Assembly: GCA_910575005.1 (NCBI GenBank)
Contig: CAJTCL010000006.1
Span: 124,001-188,000 of the forward strand
Length of the DNA: 64,000 nt
Reading direction: 5' to 3'
From: Lachnospiraceae bacterium
GTDB taxonomy: Bacteria; Bacillota; Clostridia; Lachnospirales; Lachnospiraceae
Below, piece by piece: positions 33,539-42,400 of this stretch. The notes beneath the pieces are model-generated. The model was given only the letters and a program-made list of their open reading frames with translations. It was not told the DNA's origin and did no database searches. Each line of letters opens with the position of its first letter. Positions within the stretch are counted from its first letter, which is position 1. The translations under genes were made by a program, and so were the position numbers.

Positions 33539-34411
33539 ATGAAACACATGATTGAATGTGGCGACACTTTAGAACTTATAAAGCAACTTCCTGAACAGTC
33601 AGTTGATTTACTTGTGACTTCTCCTCCATATTGGGCCAAGAGGGTGTATAATGGTGAGGGCGAAATTGGCTCTGAGGCGACACCTGAGAAATATGTATTA
33701 TCTTTAGCTGATTTTTTTGATAGGTTAAAGCCTTATTTGAAAAAAGAAGCCAATATTTTTATAAATATCGGCGATACATATTTTGGATCAGGTGCAGGTG
33801 CATGGAAAAAATATCTTGATGAAGATGGGAATGTAACTCAGATTCAAAAAGAAAGAAAAGAGAAATATTATACAACTAAGCCTCTACAGCCTAAAATAAA
33901 ACAGAATGGTAAGCTTTATCAAAATAAACAGCTCTTATTAATTCCGTCTAGATTTGCAATTGAAATGCAAGAGAGAGGATGGTTACTTAGGGATGATATT
34001 ATTTGGCAAAAGCCCAATCGAATTCCGGCGAGTGTGAAAGATCGATTTAATAATACCTATGAGCATGTATTCCATTTTGTTTTGAAGAAAAAGTATTATT
34101 TTAATTTAGATGCAGTGAAAGTACTTGGTATAAACGGGAAAATGAAGAATCCTGGAGATGTTTGGACTATTAATACACAACCGTTAAACGGCTCTCATAC
34201 AGCTACATTTCCAGAAAAGTTAATAGAACAAATTGTTCTTTGTGGAAGTCCTGTTGGGGGAACTGTATTTGATCCATTTCTTGGTACTGGAACAACCTGG
34301 ATTGTCAGTGAGCGTCTAGGGCGAAAGTGTATTGGTTTTGAGATCAATGAAGAATTTTATAATTTTGCACGGCAAAGGTATGCAGAAAGTGGAGTAGAGA
34401 AAGATGGATAA
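33539..34411 (+). CDS. DNA methyltransferase 1 (probably N4-cytosine, beta-type order)
   Basis: 290 aa, ATG 33539 with GAGGAGG upstream. Catalytic motif IV TSPPYW at residues 27-32 comes first and the SAM-binding motif I FDPFLGTGTT near residue 240 comes last, the beta-class order. SPPY is typical of N4-cytosine enzymes (S-P-P-Y rather than D-P-P-Y). The target recognition region lies between. With the second methylase and the minus-strand nuclease it forms a type II system. It overlaps the next gene by eight bases. Confidence 0.85.
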   Translation: MKHMIECGDTLELIKQLPEQSVDLLVTSPPYWAKRVYNGEGEIGSEATPEKYVLSLADFFDRLKPYLKKEANIFINIGDTYFGSGAGAWKKYLDEDGNVTQIQKERKEKYYTTKPLQPKIKQNGKLYQNKQLLLIPSRFAIEMQERGWLLRDDIIWQKPNRIPASVKDRFNNTYEHVFHFVLKKKYYFNLDAVKVLGINGKMKNPGDVWTINTQPLNGSHTATFPEKLIEQIVLCGSPVGGTVFDPFLGTGTTWIVSERLGRKCIGFEINEEFYNFARQRYAESGVEKDG

Positions 34412-35282
34412 TTATATAGAAATAAATCATGAGAAATTGTGTGATTGCAGTCAAGGTTCTCTTTCATGTATTAAAGCTCGTGATTGGATGAAAAATCAAA
34501 TTGGAGTTTGGACGTTTCATTATGAGTCCCGCGATATCAGGGATAAGAAAGTGCATCCAGCTGTCTTTCCAATAGAAATGGCGCAAAGAGTGATTGAGCA
34601 GTTTACACATAAAGGAGAACTGGTTTTAGATCCATTTGTTGGCTCTGGAACAACATTATTGGCGGCACAAGATTTGGAAAGAAATGCAATTGGTTTTGAT
34701 TTAAAGAAGGAGTACATAGATTTATCTGAATCTCGTATAGAAAATATACCGAAAGGAAGTATGTGTAAACAGATTGCAGTTTGTGATGATGCCAGAAATA
34801 TAGTGAATAGAATTGAGCCAGGTGCAGTAAAATTGGCTTTTACATCTCCTCCATATGCAAATATATTAAATCGTCAAAGAAAAAATAAGAGTCGGCGAGG
34901 AGATTTAAGGGAGAATGAGCAGTATGGGATGGTGGAACAATACAGTCAAGATTCAAGAGATTTAGGTATTCTTGAAGCAGATAAATTTGAGATAGCAATT
35001 CAAGAGATTTTTGCTTCCATGAAACCTGTATTTTGTGAAAAAGCGCATATTCTTATTAATATTACAGATGCATGGATTGATGGTAAACGAGTTCCTCTTC
35101 ATATCAATATTATTAATGCAATGAGAAATGCTGGATATGAATTTCGCAATACAATCATCTGGGACCGGAGAAATATAGTCAACAAAATTGGTATTTTTGG
35201 ATGGCCAAGTAGTTATATTACAATGGGAACTACATTTGAATATATTTTAGATTTTATTTTACCATTGACGAAGAAAAAATAA
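34404..35282 (+). CDS. DNA methyltransferase 2 (probably N4-cytosine, permuted order)
   Basis: 292 aa. Here motif I DPFVGSGTT (residues 76-84) precedes motif IV TSPPY (147-151), the reverse of methylase 1, so the two are circularly permuted and not a simple gene duplication. Overlap of eight bases with methylase 1 shows a common operon. Two SPPY-type methylases with one nuclease recall the BcnI system. Confidence 0.85.
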   Translation: MDNYIEINHEKLCDCSQGSLSCIKARDWMKNQIGVWTFHYESRDIRDKKVHPAVFPIEMAQRVIEQFTHKGELVLDPFVGSGTTLLAAQDLERNAIGFDLKKEYIDLSESRIENIPKGSMCKQIAVCDDARNIVNRIEPGAVKLAFTSPPYANILNRQRKNKSRRGDLRENEQYGMVEQYSQDSRDLGILEADKFEIAIQEIFASMKPVFCEKAHILINITDAWIDGKRVPLHINIINAMRNAGYEFRNTIIWDRRNIVNKIGIFGWPSSYITMGTTFEYILDFILPLTKKK

Positions 35283-35498
35283 GAAAATTCAGTGTTGTAT
35301 ATACTATTTTCACTAATTATATTAGAACAAATTATTCAGTGATTTGCAGTTTGGCTTGTGTATTTTCCTGATAATACTACTCCTCAAACCCCGATGTAAT
35401 TCACGTTACGCCTATGTTTGTGAAGTAGCATTCTCAGAAAAATATTCTGCATCAAACTAGCAAAAATTTTATTATGCGTTGTACTAAAAAATTATTTT
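35283..35498. other. Gap between convergent methylase and nuclease genes
   Basis: No gene and no strong terminator seen. Short inverted bits such as AATTCACGTTACGCC occur, without a clear stem. Confidence 0.4.
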
Positions 35499-36218
35499 TT
35501 AAAGTATTTGTTCAACAGATTCAAATAACGTGCTTAATTTTTTTATAGGAATTCTAATATGTGGCCCTCTATCATGTGGAGCTTTCGAGCGATCAGAAGG
35601 TTGATCAATACAAAATTCCAATACAACTGCGCCAGCAGTTATTGATTCATGAATGTTTTTTGGTTTGCTGAGGATATAAGCATGTTTATAGTGAAAACGT
35701 TCATTTTTAGTATTTACAGGTCCTTTTGTTTCTGCAAGGACCAATAGAATCTGTTTGATTTTATTTTCGCCACTTGCAAGGTTCCATGTTGCCAAATATT
35801 CATCATGAAAATATAAATCAACAGAATATGAAGTGCTACATTTTAAAATGAAACCTAGGTTATTTTCACGATTTCCTTTTACGGTAGTAAATAATTTACG
35901 TTTCATACTACCATCACGTTTCGATGGTTTTTCATAACAAAAGCGTTCAAAAATTTGTATCGGCGTCATGCCGGAAGTTGATGTTTGATGAAAAAGAGTG
36001 AGCTTATTTGGTTTTCCTTTTTTCAGTCTCATTCCTTTTAACTCATACGTACCAAGATCAGCAATGTGAAGGTTATTTTCTTTTACTTGAAATTCTCGTT
36101 CTAAAATTTGTCCAACAACTCCATCATCTTTTCTGAACATTCCTTGAGGTACACCGATAAATCCCTTTTCGGAGATATCATGAATTTTAGAAATTACAGC
36201 TTCTTTTGTCCATTCCAT
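35499..36218 (-). CDS. MvaI/BcnI-family type II restriction endonuclease
   Basis: 239 aa from the ATG at 36216-36218, with AGGAGG upstream; the frame extends ten codons further without a site. The active-site pattern D54-x4-E59-L-K61 (ADLGTYELKG) matches the D-x4-E-L-K catalytic centre of MvaI, and the N-terminal GVVGQILEREFQVKENNLH block is typical of this monomeric nuclease family. Recognition in the family is CC(W/S)GG-like; which variant applies here cannot be read from the sequence. It converges on the methylase operon. Confidence 0.8.
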   Translation of the reverse strand: MEWTKEAVISKIHDISEKGFIGVPQGMFRKDDGVVGQILEREFQVKENNLHIADLGTYELKGMRLKKGKPNKLTLFHQTSTSGMTPIQIFERFCYEKPSKRDGSMKRKLFTTVKGNRENNLGFILKCSTSYSVDLYFHDEYLATWNLASGENKIKQILLVLAETKGPVNTKNERFHYKHAYILSKPKNIHESITAGAVVLEFCIDQPSDRSKAPHDRGPHIRIPIKKLSTLFESVEQIL

Positions 36219-36418
36219 TCGTATATTCCTCCTATTTGATCTAATCATGTTTCAGAATCTTTAAGTTAGTGAATCTAAGGATTACAGATTCTTTTAAAAT
36301 TCGTTATCTAATTTTATTGTTATGGCATGATATTGTCAATAAATAAATTTTCCAGATTGCAAAAAAAAACAGAAAATGCTATGATATTCAACGAAAATAA
36401 CAATTTATGGAGAAGGTT
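36219..36418. other. Intergenic region before the solute-binding protein
   Basis: AT-rich; divergent promoters for the nuclease and the lipoprotein are expected. A plausible plus element is TATGATATTC near 36380 following TTGCAAAAAA. No further structure. Confidence 0.35.
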
Positions 36419-37660
36419 ATGAAGAGAAAAATTTACATATGGTTTCCAGTACTTTTGTTAATAGTAGCATTATCAGGATGTCAAAGAAAAAATCCAGAGC
36501 CTGTAGAGAAAGAACAGCCCACAAGTTCGGAATCTGTCGATTTGACTGTCTGGGGTGCAAAAGAAGATGAAGAACTGCTCCGTGAAATTATTGATAATTT
36601 TCAGGAAGAATACCGCGGACAGGCAGATTTTACTATTACCTATCAGGAACAAAGTGAAAGTAACTGTACAAATGCACTGATGGGAGATTTGGAAAATGGC
36701 GCGGATGTTTTTGCATTTGCAGATGACCAATTAAACACACTGGTAGCCGCTGGAGCGCTGGAACCAGTGGAAAATGCCGAGTCTGCCAAGAAAGCGAATC
36801 TGCCCGAATCTATACAGGCTGCATCTATAAATGATACACTTTATGCCCTGCCGCTGACAGCGGATAACGGTTATTTTCTATATTATAATAAACGATATTT
36901 TTCGGAAAAAAACATTGCATCTTTGGAGAAAATACTGAATGTCGCCAAAAAACACAATAAAAAATTTTCTATGGAGTGGTCTTCCGCGTGGTATGTGTAT
37001 TCCCTGTTTGGCAACACAGGGCTTACAGTTGGGCTTAACGATGATGGAATTACCAATTATTGTACCTGGAATAGTACAGATGGAGACATCAAAGGAATTG
37101 ACGTAGCACATGCCATGTTAGATATCGCAAGTCATCCAGGCTTTGTCAGTACAGATGATACTGGATTTGTCAAAGGGGTCGAAGATAAATCAATCATAGC
37201 AGGGGTCAGCGGCATATGGAATGCAGTTACTGTGGAAAAAGCCTGGGGGAATAATTTTGGGGCGGCGAAACTGCCTTCCTATACCTGCGCTGGCAGGCAG
37301 ATACAGATGGCTTCCTTTTCAGGTTATAAACTAATCGGGGTAAATGCTTACTCAAAACATAAAGAATGGGCCGCTAGACTGGCTGAATACATCACAAATG
37401 AGGAAAATCAAAAACTCCGCTTTCTACTGCGTGGCCAGAGTCCAGCCAATACGAACGCTGCTGCCTCAAAAGAAGTACAGAATTCACCTGCAATTACAGC
37501 GTTGCTGGAACAGTCCGAATTTTCTACACCCCAGCGTATTGGAGGAAATTTCTGGGATCCAGTCACCGCATTTACAACAGAGCTGCTAGCAGGAAATTTG
37601 TCAGAAAATAACCTTCAAGAACAGTTAGATACAATGGTTGAAGGTATTACTGCCCCATAG
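36419..37660 (+). CDS. Extracellular solute-binding lipoprotein (sugar type)
   Basis: 413 aa from ATG 36419 (GGAGAAGG upstream). Lipobox LIVALSGC near residue 20, then an E-type periplasmic-binding fold similar to MalE-like receptors (VDLTVWGAKEDEELLREI, ADVFAFADDQLNTLVAAGAL, FLYYNKRYF, and a C-terminal PQRIGGNFWDPV). No permease or ATPase gene is adjacent. Instead a methyl-accepting chemotaxis gene follows after 44 bases, suggesting that this receptor presents its ligand to the chemoreceptor. Confidence 0.82.
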   Translation: MKRKIYIWFPVLLLIVALSGCQRKNPEPVEKEQPTSSESVDLTVWGAKEDEELLREIIDNFQEEYRGQADFTITYQEQSESNCTNALMGDLENGADVFAFADDQLNTLVAAGALEPVENAESAKKANLPESIQAASINDTLYALPLTADNGYFLYYNKRYFSEKNIASLEKILNVAKKHNKKFSMEWSSAWYVYSLFGNTGLTVGLNDDGITNYCTWNSTDGDIKGIDVAHAMLDIASHPGFVSTDDTGFVKGVEDKSIIAGVSGIWNAVTVEKAWGNNFGAAKLPSYTCAGRQIQMASFSGYKLIGVNAYSKHKEWAARLAEYITNEENQKLRFLLRGQSPANTNAAASKEVQNSPAITALLEQSEFSTPQRIGGNFWDPVTAFTTELLAGNLSENNLQEQLDTMVEGITAP

Positions 37661-37704
37661 CATTTAAAAGGGTCATATCAGACAAAAAAGGAGTACCAGA
37701 TATA

Positions 37705-39288
37705 ATGAAAAATGTCAGTTTAAAAATTCGATTGATTATACCAATTGCCCTTCTTGGTATTGTAGCGCTTCTTTCAAATATCCTGTCCGTGATCAACATT
37801 CATAATGTTAATGCAAGCGCTGCCAATATTGCCGATAATTATATGGATGGAAAAAGCCGTCTGGCAGAAATCAGCCAGTCTTATATGGCTATACATAAGA
37901 TGGCTCTTAGCCATATCGTTGCCACAGATTATAATACGATGATTATCCTTGTCCAACAGATGAAAGAAGAAGAGTTACATCTGGAACATATGCTCGGAGA
38001 ATATAAGAAACATGTGATACCAAAAGATCAGGAACAATATGAATTAATTCTGTCAGATTATGATTCTTTTAAACATGCATTAATTGATCTTGTCTGTGCC
38101 AGTGCAAGTCAAAAAACACAGGATGCCTATGCTCTTGCCAATGGTGATGTGGCTTCCTACGCTGCTTCTATAGAGGCAGATATTGATGCCCTGGACGAAT
38201 CCATCAGCGAGCAAACTCTAGAGGCAAGGAGACATCTCAATGCGGTATATCTGTTATCCTTGGTGATCGGCATTATCGCGGCTGCCTTATGTATTCTGCT
38301 GGTATTTGCAGATTTAAAACTGATCACGAATTATGTGATAGTACCAGTCAAAAGCATCCTAAAAGCGATTCAGGAGAGTTCTATACACATCAACGGAATG
38401 ACTGGAGAAGTTTTAAAAAGAACCCAAACATCTAAGCACAACGCTGCCAGTCTCTCTGCCCTTGCAGAAAAGCTGTCGGCAACTATACAGAAGGTGGCCG
38501 GAAATATATCAGACATTAATGAGAATACGGAGAATGTCAGATTAGATGTCCATAATATAGCAGAAGAATGCAGCGCAATCACAGAGTATACTGCTCAAAT
38601 GAATACTCGGGCAGACGCCATGCAGCAGTCTGCCCAAAACAGCGCAGAAGTTACCAGTGTCAAGGCAGAAGAGATGCTGCATATGCTCAATGATGCCATT
38701 GAAAAAAGCAAAAGTGTTGACCAGATCGAAAGCCTGACCAGTGAAATTCTTGCCATTGCCCAACAAACGCAGCTTATTGCCCTGAATGCTTCTATGGAAG
38801 CCGCCCATGCAGGGGCTGCCGGAAAAGGTTTTGCAGTCGTTGCCAGAGAGGTACGCGACCTATCCTATTCTAGCCAAGAAACGGCCAACCGTATTCAGGA
38901 AGTAAACAGTGTGGTAACGGCCGCTGTTTACAATCTTTCCGAAAATGCACAGTATCTGGTTGACTATATGAATCAATCTGTTCTGAAAGAATTTCAGGCA
39001 TTTGTACAGTCTGGCACTCAGTATAAAGAAGATGCAGCCTATATCCGCCGGGCAATGGACGAATTTCATGAACGTACAGAACATTTAAAATATTCCATGT
39101 CTGGAATTGCAGATTCTATCGGCACCATTACAAAAGCCATTGACGAAGGTGCAAACGGTATTGCAGGCGTCGCTGGAAATACCAGAAATCTTGCCAATGC
39201 TATGGAAGATATTACACAACGCATGGGAGTCAACCAGGAGGTTGTGGCGCAGATGGAAAAAGAAACAGTTGTCTTTGATAATCTGTAA
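37705..39288 (+). CDS. Methyl-accepting chemotaxis protein
   Basis: 527 aa, ATG 37705 with AAAAAAGGAG upstream. Membrane helix at residues about 9-30, a four-helix-bundle ligand domain (about 32-180), a second helix (about 187-207), then a long cytoplasmic coiled coil. The signalling tip IAQQTQLIALNASMEAAHAG and AGKGFAVVAREVRDL at about 350-385 is clear. A HAMP domain is weak. The upstream solute-binding protein is the likely ligand carrier. It couples to CheA/CheW elsewhere in the genome. Confidence 0.9.
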   Translation: MKNVSLKIRLIIPIALLGIVALLSNILSVINIHNVNASAANIADNYMDGKSRLAEISQSYMAIHKMALSHIVATDYNTMIILVQQMKEEELHLEHMLGEYKKHVIPKDQEQYELILSDYDSFKHALIDLVCASASQKTQDAYALANGDVASYAASIEADIDALDESISEQTLEARRHLNAVYLLSLVIGIIAAALCILLVFADLKLITNYVIVPVKSILKAIQESSIHINGMTGEVLKRTQTSKHNAASLSALAEKLSATIQKVAGNISDINENTENVRLDVHNIAEECSAITEYTAQMNTRADAMQQSAQNSAEVTSVKAEEMLHMLNDAIEKSKSVDQIESLTSEILAIAQQTQLIALNASMEAAHAGAAGKGFAVVAREVRDLSYSSQETANRIQEVNSVVTAAVYNLSENAQYLVDYMNQSVLKEFQAFVQSGTQYKEDAAYIRRAMDEFHERTEHLKYSMSGIADSIGTITKAIDEGANGIAGVAGNTRNLANAMEDITQRMGVNQEVVAQMEKETVVFDNL

Positions 39289-39459
39289 TTTCATATTTTA
39301 ACTGGCATATAAATAGTCTGATCAGTAAAAAGCGGCTTAGACAGGGAAAGATACGCCTAAATGGAAACAAATTTATAGAATCAAGTAACTTTATTCTATA
39401 GAACAGTAAAAATACTCCATGCTATAATTTAAAAATAAAAATCGGCAAGGAGGAAATTT
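39289..39459 (+). promoter_or_regulatory. Promoter region of the secreted glycosidase
   Basis: An extended -10 (ATGCTATAAT, hexamer 39423-39428) is preceded by a palindrome TTCTATAGAA (about 39394-39403) that may be an operator. AAGGAGG precedes the ATG at 39460. Confidence 0.4.
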
Positions 39460-42400
39460 ATGCAAAAGTGGAAAAAAGTCTTGTCAGGCGCTTTGGCAGC
39501 CATACTGATTTTAGAAAGCGGTCTGACAGCAAAACCAATGCAGGTGCAGGCACAGGCAGAGAGCGCTGCACCGGGAACTGTCTATGAGATTTATAAGGCA
39601 TTCCAAGATGGCTCGGAAGCTGGGGATGCCTGGGTAGATCCAGAATATGGAACCACCCATACCGTAACTTTAAATTCATCCATATCTCCAAGGGCGATAG
39701 AGCTTCAGTATCAGCAAAATACAGCGGATAATGGCAAAATGCTGGCTACTTTTGAGTGTAATCGTCTGCCCAAAACAGATGCAGCATTAGTGGCAGAGAG
39801 ACAGGGCAATGGGAATAATATCAATGCAAATTTGTCTTCTTTTCCCGTGTATGAGAGTGTTGACGGCGGCGCAACCTGGGGAGCAGGGGACACAGATATG
39901 CCAGCGAGAGGAGATAATTATGTTCCAGTAGGTTATGTGCAGGATCAAGGCGCTGCAAGTGGAACTGTCGGGATGAGAAATTGTCCGCAGCTCTATGAGA
40001 TGCCAGAAACCATTGGAAATCTCAGCAAAGGAACGATCCTCTGTGCAGGAAATTCTATAGAGGCAGGGACAAATGGCGCAGGAGCAGACGCAAGCCAGAG
40101 CACGAAGACAAATCTGGATCTGTGTATCTCCAACGATTTGGGCAGAAATTGGAATTACCATAGTACAATTGTTGGGCCTACCGAGGGCCTGTGTGTGCTC
40201 TATGAAAATACTGTGTGGGAACCATTCTTTTTGACACATGATGGGAAGTTGTACTGTTTCTATTCAGATGAAGCGTTTGACGATACCACCGACCAGGATA
40301 TCTCCTATGTATATTATGATGGTCAGAAATGGTCCGAAAAACATCGTATTATCTATACTAAGGGAACTAGGCCGGGAATGCCTGTTGTGTCACAGTTGGA
40401 AAATGGCAGCTTTTTGCTGACTTATGAAATCAACGGCGGCGGAGCGCCAGGTTCTGGTTATATTCTCTCTGCGCCAAATGATCCCACCAAATGGTATGAT
40501 AAGGATGGAACATTAAAAGATACCACAAAGGGCGAATGTGTGGCGTATGATGCGGCAAAAGTTGTCAACGGCAGCGGAGCTCCTTATAATATCACCACTG
40601 ACAAGAATACACTGCTTTACAACAATTCAGCGTTGGGCCAGATTTGGGTCAACAGCAGTGTAAGCCCCGATGATGGGGGTGCTTTCTGGAGATATTATGA
40701 GACTGGGCTTGGCAAGGCATATAACAGGCAGATCATGCAGCTTGGCAATGGCAATATTTTTGTGATTGCCGGCTGGGATAATTCCGGCGTCAAATGTGTG
40801 ACCCTGGATTATGAGATGGATTTACAGAAGACAGGCTATCTGCAGAGCAAGGTTTCTTTTAATGGCGAGCCGGTTTATCTGGCCTATAACAATTCTCCCT
40901 TATTTACCTGGACTGGAAAAGACGGTCATGCAGAGGAAAATCAATATTATGAATTTCAGGAAATTGACACGGGTGTCTATCTGTTAGTCAGCACCAATAA
41001 TGGCAAGGCGGTGGCGCCAGCTTCTGCCAGTGTCGGCAGCCAGATTAATACCGTTGTCAAGGATGAACTTGATGTCAATCAGCATTGGGTATTTGAGGAA
41101 GCTGCAGATGGATATTATCGGGTAAAAAATGTGGCATCAGAGCTTTATCTGACTTCTCCGAGAACACAGATCAGCGATGCCAGAGATAGAAATCTGACCT
41201 TACAGGAAAAACAGGAATCCGATTCTCAGTTGTGGAGAAGCGATATTGAGGTGAATCTGCCAGAGGATGAGACTGGCAAGGCTAAGTATAAGGTGCGGGT
41301 AACTGCTGCCGAGGGAGCAGAGGTGACTGCAGCCAGTACAGTGACAGAAGGGAAATCCTTAACGGTCAGAGTGACCAAGAAATATGGCTGTAAATCTATT
41401 GACAAGGTTTTAGTAAATAATCAGGAACAGTCATTTACGCTTGGCGCTAATGGAATTGCAAATATTAAAATTGAAAATGTACAGAGTGATCTGACGATTG
41501 AGGTACAGGCAACTTTGGATGATTGGTTTGTCAGTGTGCCGACCAACGATCATCATGGTAGAAATCAATGTCTGTCACCAAGGATTGTGGAGGCGCTGGA
41601 CGGTAAATTATACTGTACCTTTGAGAGCGCGATTGCTTCAGAGGAAGCAGACGGAGAATTTGTTTTCCCAATCTATGAGAGTGAAGATAAAGGCAAGACC
41701 TGGAAGAAGGTTGGAGAGATTGCAAACGATGATACAGTGCACCCTGATGAATGGTATCAAGTGACCTATAGTGATCAGGGAGTGCCCACAGAAGGCAAAC
41801 AGGTGTCAAAAGATACAGAAGGCGCTATCCGCCATCCCTGGAGTATGCATAACTGCCCGCAGCTCTTTGTACTTCCTGAAGATATGGGAACACTTGCCAA
41901 GGGAACCTTGCTCTGTGCTGGAGATGCCGTTACCATTGAGGAGAATCCCAAACAGGTATCAGATGCAGGCTATGGCGGTTTGTGGAAAACATCTTTGGAT
42001 TTGTATTACAGTACAGACAAAGGAAGATCTTGGAAGTACTTGAATACGATTGCAGAGGGTGGAAGGAATATTATGGGATATACCCCCGTTTGGGAGCCGT
42101 TCTTCTTATACCATGACAATCAGTTGATCTGCTATTATTCTGACGAGACAGACCGTCCAGCCCATGCGCAGAAATTGGTACATAAGATTATGAAGGATGG
42201 CAAGACCTGGGGAACGGCTGTGGATGATGTGGCATTTGACAATAAAAATGCCAGACCTGGAATGCCGATTGTCACCCAGATGGAAAATGGCAAGTGGATG
42301 ATGGTCTATGAAGGAGTGGGTACGAGCAGCCCAATCGCTTCTTTCTGTAAGATAGCAGACGATCCCTGCAATTGGAATCCCAAAGATCCAGGAACCAGGC

